DNA of 20,749 nucleotides. It comes from an uncultured Mycoplasmatota bacterium (GTDB lineage Bacteria; Bacillota_I; Bacilli_A; RF39; UBA660). How positions within the stretch are numbered: the stretch's first letter is position 1; every line of letters starts with the position of its first letter. A program made the translations under genes and the position numbers. This document shows positions 1-6,932 of the stretch, one piece after another. The notes beneath the pieces are model-generated. The model did no database searches and was not told the origin of the DNA. It worked only from the letters and a program-made list of their open reading frames with translations. Where the stretch lies: contig CANDHX010000004.1 in NCBI GenBank assembly GCA_947384645.1, forward strand, positions 1-20,749, in the 5' to 3' direction.

Positions 1-2
1 GG

Positions 3-356
3 ACTGGTATAAGAAAAATTTTAAAAAGATATGATAAGAGCATATACCATTTTTACCCTCATTTTATAACTGTTAGTATTAATTATGAACAAAATGAATT
101 TGAATATGAAACGATAAGAAAACAAAAAGTAAATATTGTTAATCTTACAAATGTTCAAGAAAGTATCATAAAATTGATAATGGATAAACCAAATATTACT
201 CAACCACAAATGGCTAATATGTTAAATGTAACTGAAAGGACTATAAGAAATCATCTTAAATATCTAATTGATAATAATTATATTAAGAGAGTGGGATCTA
301 AGAAAACTGGTGAATGGGCTATAAATAAAAATATTGGAGGTAAAAATCATGAATGA
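3..356 (+). CDS. AlbA_2/RecG-like ATP-binding regulator, C-terminal fragment (5' cut by window edge)
   Basis: The frame is open from the first full codon at position 3 and ends in TGA, giving 117 residues. The first residues (TGIRKILKRY) and the following beta-rich stretch match the end of the divergent AAA-4/RecG-like C-terminal domain found in proteins with an N-terminal AlbA_2 (Schlafen-type) domain. A winged-helix module follows at about residues 60-105, with recognition-helix text VTERTIRNHLKYL and the family-typical tail VGSKKTGEW. Such proteins are usually annotated as putative transcriptional regulators or ATP-binding proteins; their substrate is generally unknown. Its stop overlaps the start of the HD-domain gene by 8 bases, so the two are probably translationally coupled. 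The N-terminal part, including any AlbA_2 domain, lies outside the window, so that assignment is inferred from the C-terminus only. Confidence 0.72.
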   Translation, partial: TGIRKILKRYDKSIYHFYPHFITVSINYEQNEFEYETIRKQKVNIVNLTNVQESIIKLIMDKPNITQPQMANMLNVTERTIRNHLKYLIDNNYIKRVGSKKTGEWAINKNIGGKNHE

Positions 357-978
357 TAAAATTAAAAATGCAATTAAATATTATAAATTATGTACTAAGT
401 TAAAAGATACTATAAGAACAGGACCAGTTGTCTGGAATGCAAAAAGAGAAAGGATAGAAAGTGTAGCAGAACATATATATGGGGTTCAAATGTTGGCTCT
501 CTCAATTTACTATCAGTTTGGCTATAAATTAGATATAATGAAAGTAATATATATGTTAGCAGTACATGAACTGGAAGAAATAGAAATTGGTGATTTAGCA
601 TTTTTTGAAACTACAAGAGATGAAAAATTAATTAAAGGTAAAGAAGCAACTGAGTATATATTGAAAGACTTTCTTGGAAAAGATGAAATATCAGCATTAT
701 TGGATGAATATAATGAAAGAATTACAGAAGAAGCCAAATTTGCTTATCATTGTGACAAATTAGAGTGTGACATTCAAATGAAGTTGTACGATCAAGAAGG
801 ATGTTTTGATTTAAATAATCAACCTAACAACCCTATTATTAATAATCCTAGTGTTAAAAAAGTATTGGATAGTGAAAAAAGTATATCTAATGCTTGGATT
901 GAATTTGATAGAAGTAAGTATGAAGATGATAAAAACTTTATTGAAATAATTGAATATTTAAAAGAAAATGAAATATAA
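349..978 (+). CDS. HD-domain phosphohydrolase (YfbR/HD_3-like) with an HE variant
   Basis: The 209-residue protein resembles the YfbR/HD_3 family of metal-dependent hydrolases, whose studied members are 5'-deoxynucleotidases. The family signature RIESVAEH sits at residues 35-42, giving metal ligand His42. The central motif reads His73-Glu74 (VHELEEIEIGDL) instead of His-Asp, and Asp136 in the CDKLE stretch fits the fourth ligand. Glu can still bind metal, so activity is plausible but the substrate is not predictable. The ATG at 349 is chosen because GGAGG at 336-340 lies eight bases upstream; an in-frame TTG at 334 has no such support. The gene overlaps the preceding regulator gene and is followed after 17 bases by the MBL gene, indicating one operon. 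Its AT-rich, TCGA-poor sequence differs from the resident genes to the right. Confidence 0.8.
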   Translation: MNDKIKNAIKYYKLCTKLKDTIRTGPVVWNAKRERIESVAEHIYGVQMLALSIYYQFGYKLDIMKVIYMLAVHELEEIEIGDLAFFETTRDEKLIKGKEATEYILKDFLGKDEISALLDEYNERITEEAKFAYHCDKLECDIQMKLYDQEGCFDLNNQPNNPIINNPSVKKVLDSEKSISNAWIEFDRSKYEDDKNFIEIIEYLKENEI

Positions 979-995
979 GTTGGGAGATTGAAATT

Positions 996-1802
996 ATGCA
1001 AAAAATTATTATGTTAGGTACAGGTCATGGATTTGTTTATAATTGTTATAATACTTGTTTTTTATTACAAAATGATGACGAATATTTTCTAATTGATACT
1101 GGTGGTAGTGCTCATATAGTACAAAACCTTGAAAAATTGAATATAGATTTAAATAAAATACATAATATCTTTATTTCACATAGTCATACAGACCATATTT
1201 TAGGCTTATTTTGGTTATTAAAAAGAATGACAGGAATGGTTCGAGCTAAAAAATATGATGGAATATTAAATGTTTATTGTAATGACGAAGTAGCCAATGC
1301 AATTAAAAATATTTATCCTTATTTATATCCAGATGTTTATGCTGATATAATAAATAAACATTTAAATATAGTTGTTTTAAATAATAATGAAACAAAGAAA
1401 ATTACTAATAGAGAGTATACTTTTTTTGATGTTATGGCAAGTAAAAATAAATTATACGGTTTTGAAACAATTTTAGATAATGATAAAAAACTAGTATTTC
1501 TTGGTGATGAAACTTGTAATCCATTATTATATGATAGAATCAAAAATAGTGACTATGTAATGCACGAAGCATTTTGTCTCGATAGTGAGCAAGATATATT
1601 TAAACCTTATGAAAAGAAGCATTCAACAGTAAAATCAGTATGCGAAAATTTTGATAGTTTAAATATCAAAAATTTAGTTTTATATCATACGGAAGATACA
1701 CATTTGGAAAATAAAAAGGAATTATATACTAAAGAGGGACAAAAGTATTTTAAAGGCAATATTATGGTACCATTCGATTTAGAAATAATTGAATTAAATT
1801 AG
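996..1802 (+). CDS. MBL-fold metallo-hydrolase (RNase Z-like fold)
   Basis: The 268-residue protein is a metallo-beta-lactamase-fold hydrolase. The hallmark HSHTDH motif is at residues 62-67. Further metal ligands are Asp171 in VFLGDE and His231 in LYHTED, and His190 (MHEAF) is another candidate catalytic residue. The layout is close to RNase Z-type and related cytosolic MBL proteins; no signal peptide is visible. Many Bacillota carry similar proteins annotated only to fold level, so the substrate (RNA phosphodiester, cyclic nucleotide, lactone or other) remains open. A GGGAG ribosome binding site at 982-986 supports the ATG at 996. It lies 17 bases after the HD gene and 11 bases before the methyltransferase start. 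Pairing with an HD phosphohydrolase hints at phosphate-ester or nucleotide chemistry, but that is inference. Confidence 0.82.
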   Translation: MQKIIMLGTGHGFVYNCYNTCFLLQNDDEYFLIDTGGSAHIVQNLEKLNIDLNKIHNIFISHSHTDHILGLFWLLKRMTGMVRAKKYDGILNVYCNDEVANAIKNIYPYLYPDVYADIINKHLNIVVLNNNETKKITNREYTFFDVMASKNKLYGFETILDNDKKLVFLGDETCNPLLYDRIKNSDYVMHEAFCLDSEQDIFKPYEKKHSTVKSVCENFDSLNIKNLVLYHTEDTHLENKKELYTKEGQKYFKGNIMVPFDLEIIELN

Positions 1803-1806
1803 GAGG
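1801..1806 (+). promoter_or_regulatory. Ribosome binding site AGGAGG that decides the methyltransferase start
   Basis: AGGAGG overlaps the end of the MBL gene's TAG stop. It is only one base from the first in-frame ATG (1808), which is too close, and seven bases from the second (1814), which is ideal. The start at 1814 is therefore preferred. Confidence 0.8.
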
Positions 1807-1813
1807 AATGAAT

Positions 1814-2575
1814 ATGGATTTTAATAATAAAGTTAATGATTATGATAAATTTGCTGAAAAAAGGCATTATGAAGTTACAAACGGAATGAAGAAATCATTG
1901 CGATTTGTAGAAAAACCTATGATGATTTCTATGTTACCTAATTTAGAAGGTAAAAGAATTCTTATGTTAGGATGTGGAACTGCTGAAGAAAGTGAATTAT
2001 TAAGTAAATACAATCCTAAAAAGATAACTGGAATTGATATATCTGAAAAGTCTATTGCAGTTGCTAGAGAAAGTTATCCAAATTGTGATTTCTATGTAGG
2101 TGATATGTTAAAACTTCCATTTAAAGATAATGATTTTGATTTCATATTTAGTAGTTTAGCAATTAGTCATGTTGAAGATAAAGACAGGGCTTTTAAAGAA
2201 TTATATAGAGTTTTAGATAATGGAGGTCAATTATTATTTTCAGTTGGTCATCCAATAAGATTTGCTACTGAAAAAATTGATTATAATAATACTTCATATC
2301 ATGTTATTGGATTTGAAGCAGGGAATGATGGTAATCATATTTTGGGAAACTATATGTCTCATACAAAACAAGTTAATTATTTCAAGGATAATGAAGTATT
2401 AGAAGAGTTTATTGCTCCACCATCATATTTTTTTGAAACGCTTATAAAAAATAGTTTTGTAGTTGAAAATTTTAAGGAATCAAGATGTATTGATGAATGC
2501 AAAGAAGTAGATGAAGCCTATTACAATAGATTTCACGAACTACCACAATTTATGGCATTTTTGGCAAAAAAATAA
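1814..2575 (+). CDS. Class I SAM-dependent methyltransferase
   Basis: The 253-residue protein has a Rossmann-type methyltransferase core. Motif I, ILMLGCGTAEES at residues 49-60, binds the methionine part of S-adenosylmethionine; the acidic ribose-binding segment is GIDISEKS (73-80); GDMLKLPF (96-103) contacts adenine; and FDFIFSSLAISHVED (108-122) matches the strand-4 region of Methyltransf_11-type enzymes. The C-terminal half (about residues 145-230) probably forms a lid and substrate site that I do not recognise, so the methyl acceptor is unknown; small molecules are typical for this group. It is the last gene of the plus-strand operon and ends directly at a strong hairpin terminator. Stop is TAA. 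Its codon and TCGA usage match the other left-side genes, not the resident chromosome. Confidence 0.85.
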   Translation: MDFNNKVNDYDKFAEKRHYEVTNGMKKSLRFVEKPMMISMLPNLEGKRILMLGCGTAEESELLSKYNPKKITGIDISEKSIAVARESYPNCDFYVGDMLKLPFKDNDFDFIFSSLAISHVEDKDRAFKELYRVLDNGGQLLFSVGHPIRFATEKIDYNNTSYHVIGFEAGNDGNHILGNYMSHTKQVNYFKDNEVLEEFIAPPSYFFETLIKNSFVVENFKESRCIDECKEVDEAYYNRFHELPQFMAFLAKK

Positions 2576-2620
2576 AAGACAATGGCTAGGTTATATAATC
2601 CTAGAATTGTCTTTTTCTTT
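2574..2620. terminator. Bidirectional intrinsic terminator between convergent genes
   Basis: AAAAGACAAT (2574-2583) pairs with ATTGTCTTTT (2606-2615), and CTAGG (2586-2590) pairs with CCTAG (2600-2604) around a nine-base loop, with a small internal bulge. A T-rich run follows on each strand. It lies at the 3' end of the methyltransferase gene and overlaps the last codons and stop of the relaxase gene, so it can end both convergent transcripts. Confidence 0.82.
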
Positions 2621-3892
2621 TTGTATATCTTTATCAAAATTATTGAGATTATCTTGTATAGATATAGATCGTTTTCTGATTTCTTTACAATAATTATCTA
2701 ATTTGCGAAGTTCCTTGATTTTAGGTTGAATATCATTTATTTCAGTAAGTATTTCAGATTTTTTGTCTTCAGTTTTTGCTCTATGGTATCGCTTCCACAG
2801 ATTTTCTCTTTTTCCCATAAGATTACTATATTCATTATAGTTATTTTTAGCAAAGTTATCTAAATCTTCTATGGTTTCAATCTTATTATCTACCATAAAC
2901 CTGGTTTGCTCGGAAAATGAATCAAGTTTTTTTATCTCTTGCCTTATATAGTAAGATAGATATTGTTTAGGGTGCTTCTTTGGAAATACTCCTAAGAGAT
3001 AACAATAGTACACAAATAATCCATAAATACCTTTATGATGATTATTAGTTGTTGCCAAATATTCTTGAAATATAGATTTATGAGGCATAGGTTTAAAAGC
3101 AATTTGTCTTGAGTGATATAATCGCTCATTTATTTTATCTTTTGAATATTCACTACCAAATGCTTTTTCAATCCTAACTCTATCATAACCATCTCTATAA
3201 ATAGTAATAATGCCATTACGATAATAAGTTTTATATCCTAGTAATTTCATTCTATCCATGACTTGTTTTAGGGTGACTGTATAACTAATAACACTATCTA
3301 AATCATCTTTAAGAGTTTTATAATAATCATTGTCTATTACTTTATGATTATAGGTACTTTTATAACCAACATCTTCATTTAAAACAGAAAGTCCATATTC
3401 AGCACATAGTGAATCAGATATTTGTCTTAACTTGGCTAAGTTAGTACGATTATTGTTATATTTCCTTCCTGTCTTAAATGAAACAGAATTTATTATGAAG
3501 TGATTGTGAATGTGATTGGTATTTTGATGAGTCGCAACAACCACTTCATAATCTTTAAACATTTCCTCTGCAAATTTAATTCCAATCTCGTGGGCAATAT
3601 CAGCAGTGACTTCGCCTTTCTTAAAAGACTGATAGCTGTGATAAGCCAGAACTCCATCATTTTTATTAAAATAGGCTTTGGTATCTTTCATACTACTATA
3701 AGAATCATATTCTTCACAATTTAGGTAGCTTACATAATGAACTTTCTCATTTTTAAAGTTATATGTTCTACCTTCTAAATAGTTATAATCAGTTTTACCA
3801 TAGTCTTCATTCAAAGTTTTTTCTGGATTGATGATATAATTTATAGATTGTTTTAAATTATTTTTAATACTCCAAATTGATGTTGTCGCCAT
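2591..3892 (-). CDS. Relaxase / mobilization nuclease (MOBP-like)
   Basis: The 433-residue protein is a conjugative relaxase of the Relaxase (PF03432) family. It would nick the element's oriT and lead the single strand into a recipient. The N-terminal motif contains candidate catalytic Tyr19 (INYIINPEKT). The region AYHSYQSFKKGEVT (about 83-96) is the family's second conserved block, and the metal-binding three-histidine motif is HQNTNHIHNHF at residues 122-132 (His122, His127, His129, with His131 adjacent). The C-terminal part (about 310-430) is charged and helical and probably serves DNA or partner binding. No coupling protein or type IV secretion gene is seen, so the element is likely mobilizable rather than self-transmissible. 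The gene follows the TnpV-like gene after a 75-base gap rich in inverted repeats, a candidate oriT. The sequence text resembles relaxases of Tn1549-like and other Bacillota elements. Confidence 0.87.
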   Translation of the reverse strand: MATTSIWSIKNNLKQSINYIINPEKTLNEDYGKTDYNYLEGRTYNFKNEKVHYVSYLNCEEYDSYSSMKDTKAYFNKNDGVLAYHSYQSFKKGEVTADIAHEIGIKFAEEMFKDYEVVVATHQNTNHIHNHFIINSVSFKTGRKYNNNRTNLAKLRQISDSLCAEYGLSVLNEDVGYKSTYNHKVIDNDYYKTLKDDLDSVISYTVTLKQVMDRMKLLGYKTYYRNGIITIYRDGYDRVRIEKAFGSEYSKDKINERLYHSRQIAFKPMPHKSIFQEYLATTNNHHKGIYGLFVYYCYLLGVFPKKHPKQYLSYYIRQEIKKLDSFSEQTRFMVDNKIETIEDLDNFAKNNYNEYSNLMGKRENLWKRYHRAKTEDKKSEILTEINDIQPKIKELRKLDNYCKEIRKRSISIQDNLNNFDKDIQKEKDNSRII

Positions 3893-3971
3893 AACTAAGG
3901 TTTAGCCTTTCTAAAGAGTGGATTTATATGGTGGGAGTATAAATCCGTTGCTTGCTTATAGACAACATCAA
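3877..3971. repeat. Nested inverted repeats before the relaxase gene (candidate oriT)
   Basis: An outer perfect 11-bp inverted repeat, TTGATGTTGTC (3877-3887) and GACAACATCAA (3961-3971), brackets 73 bases; its left arm lies inside the first codons of the relaxase gene. Inside is a perfect 9-bp hairpin, GGATTTATA (3920-3928) and TATAAATCC (3938-3946), whose loop and right arm carry the GTGGGAGTA motif also seen at 6531-6539. No T-run follows, so the inner hairpin is not a terminator. Position next to a relaxase gene and the inverted-repeat layout are typical of origins of transfer, but the nic site cannot be named from sequence alone. Confidence 0.45.
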
Positions 3972-4567
3972 ACATAGATTAACTCTTTCAATATGTTTTC
4001 TTCAGCACAATCTTTATAATTATTCATCATTTTTAACCATTCAAGTTGATTTATTTCTTTATTTTTTTCAGATAGTTTGTCATCACTTTTTCTATAATTA
4101 TCCATTAAAATTTTTAATCTTTCTTCGCATTCATTACTGACTGAAACAAGATGATTAGTTAGTTCATCATGCATAAGAAGAGTTATATAAAGACCTTTCT
4201 TATGCTCTTTAAAGTAATTTAATCTCAAGTATCCATATTTGTTAATTTTTCCATAATTTTGATTTTTTATAGTTAAATTTGGTAATAAATAATCTCCAAC
4301 TTTTGTATAATTTAATTCCATTTTTTTATCTCTCTCTTTCTTTATTTTTAATATTTTTGAAAGAAAATCTACTGATTTTGTTTTAGAATTGTATTTGAAA
4401 TAACCTATATCATTATTCTTATCTACAAGTTTTATAGTAAATCTATCTAGTAAATATAGATTAACTTCATCTGTATTAAATTGCTTTTTTAGATAGGCAA
4501 GAACTTTAAATTGTTCTATGGTATCAACTTGATTTTTAATAACATTTTCTTTGTTAAGAAGTCGCAT
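3968..4567 (-). CDS. TnpV-family transposon protein with N-terminal extension
   Basis: The 199-residue protein has two parts. From Met83 to the end it matches the TnpV family (PF14198), small proteins of unknown function first described in Tn4451-type mobilizable transposons. Typical text includes YTKVGDYLLPNL, KYGYLRLNYFKEHK, LYITLLM, and the C-terminal WLKMMNNYKDCAEENILKELIY. Residues 1-82 form a segment I do not recognise (LAYLKKQFNTDEVNLYLLDR). TnpV proteins are normally about 110-120 residues, so this is either a fusion or a gene whose real start is the internal ATG at 4321, preceded by a purine-rich AGAGAGAG stretch. The ATG at 4567 has the better site: GGAG nine bases upstream. The gene overlaps the recombinase end by 14 bases, so co-translation is likely. 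Confidence 0.72.
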   Translation of the reverse strand: MRLLNKENVIKNQVDTIEQFKVLAYLKKQFNTDEVNLYLLDRFTIKLVDKNNDIGYFKYNSKTKSVDFLSKILKIKKERDKKMELNYTKVGDYLLPNLTIKNQNYGKINKYGYLRLNYFKEHKKGLYITLLMHDELTNHLVSVSNECEERLKILMDNYRKSDDKLSEKNKEINQLEWLKMMNNYKDCAEENILKELIYV

Positions 4568-6416
4568 AGTTACAGGCTCCTTCCAGAACTTTTTCTTTTG
4601 GTCTATTAGGTTTATAAGTTACAATTCCATATTTTGTATCAATATCATCATTAGTAATAGGTGATTTAGTTGAACTTTTATTAGAGGATATTGGTAATAT
4701 TCTTATAATTTTTTCATCTTTTTTTGGTATAAATTCACCAATAATATTGCCAGTTTCTTCATCAACTTTCTCATAAATTTGATAAAACTTTGTTTCATAA
4801 TATTCGTTTAATCTATTCAAATATTCTTGTACTTGGCTATCAGTTATATTGCCTGTACCTAATATAAATTCTTCTTTTCCATCAATTTCCACTGGAACAA
4901 GTACATCTAAAATTCCATTACCAAGTAATTTGGCTAACATATCAACAAAACTTCTTCTAAAGTTGATTTTCTCTACATGAAGTTCATTATTACTGTCTTT
5001 GGTGATAATAACTGATTCTACTAATTTAGAAATAAATTCTTGTTTTTCTTCCTTAGATTTGTTTTTCCAAGTAGTTTTAACAACACTATTTAAAGTATCA
5101 AGTCTTATCATAGTTTCTCGTTCAATATCTCTGTCTGCCATCAATTGTTGTGGCGAAAAAGTCATATTATCTAAATCAAGACTTTCATTTTTCTTTTGTT
5201 CTAAAATCTCTAATTTATCTTCAATTAGTTTATAATCTTCTGAAAAGTCTTCCATTTCAACAATGCCACTCATATAAGCCTTTTTAATGCGGTCTTTTTG
5301 TTTTTCTAATTGCTTTATCTCTTTATCTATATCATCAGTCTTTGTAGGTTTATGGTCTGCCAAAATAGGCAAGAAATACTTTTTAACTGCCATATCATAC
5401 TCAACCATGTCATAAATAAAGTTTGATAACAATTCTTCAATTTTATCTTCACGATAGTTAATGTGACACTTCTCACAGGTATAATACATATACTTTCTTT
5501 TTTTACCACCAGAACCTTTGCATTTCATAATTCTATGGCAATTAGGACACTCTAATTTTTGAAAGAATAAATAAACTCTATCTCTAGTGTAAGTTCGTTG
5601 ATTCTTTTCTTTTTGATGTTGACATTCTTCCCATACTGCTCTTGATATAATAGGTTCTACAACATTCATATAAATAACTGGTTTGATGTTTTCATTTTTA
5701 GCAATTCTCTTATATTGTTCGTAATCACCCATATAAAGTTTGTTATCAATTATCTTTTGAATAGTGGTATCTTTCCATTTTTTAGGGTGTAGTAATAGTT
5801 CTTCATTAAAAATATTAGATATTTGTTGATAACTTTTACCTTCTAAATACATTTTAAATATTCTTTCAATGACTGGTTTAGTAGACTCATCAATAATCGT
5901 TTTCTTATTACCATCTTTTTTGTAGCCAAGTGCTAAAACTCCTGGCAAGTGTCCTGACTTAATAGCACCATTTAAGCCAAATTTTGTTCTTTCTGATACG
6001 ATTTCTATTTCTAATTGTGATAACACTGTAAGCATTCTAACAAAGAATCTACCATTAGCAGTAGAGGTATTAACATCATCTCTATCACATACTAAGAAAC
6101 AATTATATTGCTCAAGTACAGATATAAGTTCTTCTAAATCTCTAACACTTCTTGTAACTCTGTCTAGTTTATAAGCCACAATATAGTTGATTTTTCCTTT
6201 CCTCATATCAGATAACATTTCTTGAAATGCAGGTCTATGTTCCATATCTTTTGCACTTATTCCTGCATCCTCATAAATTTTAAATACTTCATAACCCTTA
6301 AATGCACAGAGTTGTAATAATTTTTCCTTTTGTTCTCCTAAAGAAAATCCTTCTCGTGCCTGATCCTCTGTGCTGACACGAATATAAACTGCTGCGATAC
6401 TCCTTTCATTATCCAT
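4554..6416 (-). CDS. Large serine recombinase (TnpX-like integrase/excisionase)
   Basis: The 620-residue protein is a large serine recombinase that would integrate and excise the element by a staggered two-base double-strand cut. The resolvase domain (about 7-150) has nucleophile Ser15 in YIRVSTEDQAREG. The recombinase domain covers about 157-260. A zinc ribbon follows, with Cys290, Cys293, Cys314 and Cys317 (CPNC and CEKC pairs). A long charged coiled-coil (about 361-412) is typical of these enzymes and mediates tetramer control. The C-terminal tail (about 500-620) is poorly conserved. The preferred start is the ATG at 6416 (MDNERSIAAVYIRVS); GGAG at 6428-6431 is 11 bases upstream. An in-frame ATG at 6425 is only two bases from it, and a longer GTG start would run through a terminator hairpin. 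Neighbouring tnpV-like and relaxase genes suggest a Tn4451-type mobilizable element. TnpX itself is about 707 residues, so this is shorter. Confidence 0.9.
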   Translation of the reverse strand: MDNERSIAAVYIRVSTEDQAREGFSLGEQKEKLLQLCAFKGYEVFKIYEDAGISAKDMEHRPAFQEMLSDMRKGKINYIVAYKLDRVTRSVRDLEELISVLEQYNCFLVCDRDDVNTSTANGRFFVRMLTVLSQLEIEIVSERTKFGLNGAIKSGHLPGVLALGYKKDGNKKTIIDESTKPVIERIFKMYLEGKSYQQISNIFNEELLLHPKKWKDTTIQKIIDNKLYMGDYEQYKRIAKNENIKPVIYMNVVEPIISRAVWEECQHQKEKNQRTYTRDRVYLFFQKLECPNCHRIMKCKGSGGKKRKYMYYTCEKCHINYREDKIEELLSNFIYDMVEYDMAVKKYFLPILADHKPTKTDDIDKEIKQLEKQKDRIKKAYMSGIVEMEDFSEDYKLIEDKLEILEQKKNESLDLDNMTFSPQQLMADRDIERETMIRLDTLNSVVKTTWKNKSKEEKQEFISKLVESVIITKDSNNELHVEKINFRRSFVDMLAKLLGNGILDVLVPVEIDGKEEFILGTGNITDSQVQEYLNRLNEYYETKFYQIYEKVDEETGNIIGEFIPKKDEKIIRILPISSNKSSTKSPITNDDIDTKYGIVTYKPNRPKEKVLEGACNYATS

Positions 6417-6459
6417 AATTATCATTTCTCCTTTCTCTTTTGGAATAGTGAAAGGCACC

Positions 6460-6488
6460 AAAAAAGGTGTCACATAACAAGGACACCT
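6460..6488 (-). terminator. Intrinsic terminator in the recombinase leader (possible attenuator)
   Basis: On the minus strand AGGTGTC (6488-6482) pairs perfectly with GACACCT (6471-6465) around a ten-base loop and runs straight into six T (6465-6460). This is a standard intrinsic terminator, about 45 bases before the recombinase start. GGTGCC (6459-6454) right after the T-run can pair with part of the downstream arm (CACC/GGTG), so a weak alternative structure exists. It may end the upstream small-gene transcript or limit recombinase expression. Confidence 0.6.
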
Positions 6489-6492
6489 AGAA

Positions 6493-6530
6493 TATATTGA
6501 TTAATTTACACGACAAAATAAATCAATATA
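6493..6530. repeat. 10-bp perfect inverted repeat upstream of the recombinase
   Basis: TATATTGATT (6493-6502) and AATCAATATA (6521-6530) are perfect inverted copies separated by 18 bases and directly followed on the plus strand by GTGGGAGTA. The site sits between the small unknown gene and the recombinase gene. An operator, a recombinase accessory site or part of an attachment site are all possible; no T-run supports a terminator. Confidence 0.5.
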
Positions 6531-6552
6531 GTGGGAGTAAGTAACTCACCAA

Positions 6553-6825
6553 CTAATGCCTTGCTATGTACTCTGATAATTCAGACAATGGAATTTTCTT
6601 TTTTAGATTCCCTATGTAAAAATGTTTCTGTTCATTGAAGAATAAGTATAACTTATTATCAATAATTACTTTGTGTGGCTCCACATATGCGATATTCGTG
6701 TGTTCCACAATTCGTAAGTAACCTTCTATGATTTCATAGGAGAGGTTATTAAATTTGCAAGACCATTTAATTTGTCTCTTGAGTTCATCACTCATATTGA
6801 TTTTCTTTTTTACGATACTAATCAT
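6553..6825 (-). CDS. Small unknown protein upstream of the recombinase
   Basis: A 90-residue open frame with basic N-terminus (MISIVKKKINMSDELKRQIKW). I do not recognise a family. It has no membrane segment or cysteine cluster; its C-terminal half alternates beta-like and charged text (VIIDNKLYLFF, FYIGNLKKKIPLSELSEYI). A GAAAGG site about eleven bases upstream of the ATG at 6825 gives moderate support; an internal ATG (MSDELKRQ) is possible. It lies between the tRNA-Gly terminator and the recombinase leader, is on the same strand as the mobilization genes, and shares their TCGA-poor composition. A small excision or regulatory factor is a reasonable guess from position, with no motif to support it. 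Confidence 0.5.
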   Translation of the reverse strand: MISIVKKKINMSDELKRQIKWSCKFNNLSYEIIEGYLRIVEHTNIAYVEPHKVIIDNKLYLFFNEQKHFYIGNLKKKIPLSELSEYIARH

Positions 6826-6865
6826 ACCACATCACACCTTTCTTGACTAGACTCTTTTAGTCGAC

Positions 6866-6895
6866 AAAAAAATCAATCATATTTCAGATTGATTT
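6866..6895 (-). terminator. Intrinsic terminator of tRNA-Gly
   Basis: On the minus strand AAATCAATC (6895-6887) and GATTGATTT (6878-6870) form a 9-bp stem with an eight-base loop (6886-6879) and a T-run over 6870-6866. It lies about 40 bases after the tRNA 3' end and is well placed to end that transcript. It is also the junction zone with the mobile element. Confidence 0.7.
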
Positions 6896-6932
6896 AATCA
6901 TTAACGTCACTTGGTGCGACGATTTTACCTTT

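Larger units (their letters stand above)
2591..6860. mobile_element. Core of a Tn4451-type integrative mobilizable element; boundaries not resolved
   Basis: Large serine recombinase, TnpV-type protein, relaxase, candidate oriT and a small unknown gene are collinear on the minus strand. No conjugation machinery is visible, so transfer would need a helper. The right end probably lies between about 6825 and the tRNA-Gly terminator at 6866, since the resident composition begins there. The left end is not in the core: the plus-strand cargo operon (1-2575) has the same composition and probably belongs to the element, which then continues past the window. TnpX-type elements insert at GA dinucleotides, leaving no long target repeat to find here. 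Confidence 0.6.

Noticed and set aside
3..2575. Calling the cargo operon an anti-phage defence system
   Set aside because: No defence-specific effector was recognised; two general hydrolase folds and a methyltransferase are not enough, so it is kept only as a hypothesis.
6417..6473. Longer recombinase start at GTG 6473
   Set aside because: It would translate through the terminator hairpin and T-run; the family N-terminus begins near MDNERSIAAVYIRVS and GGAG supports the later ATG.
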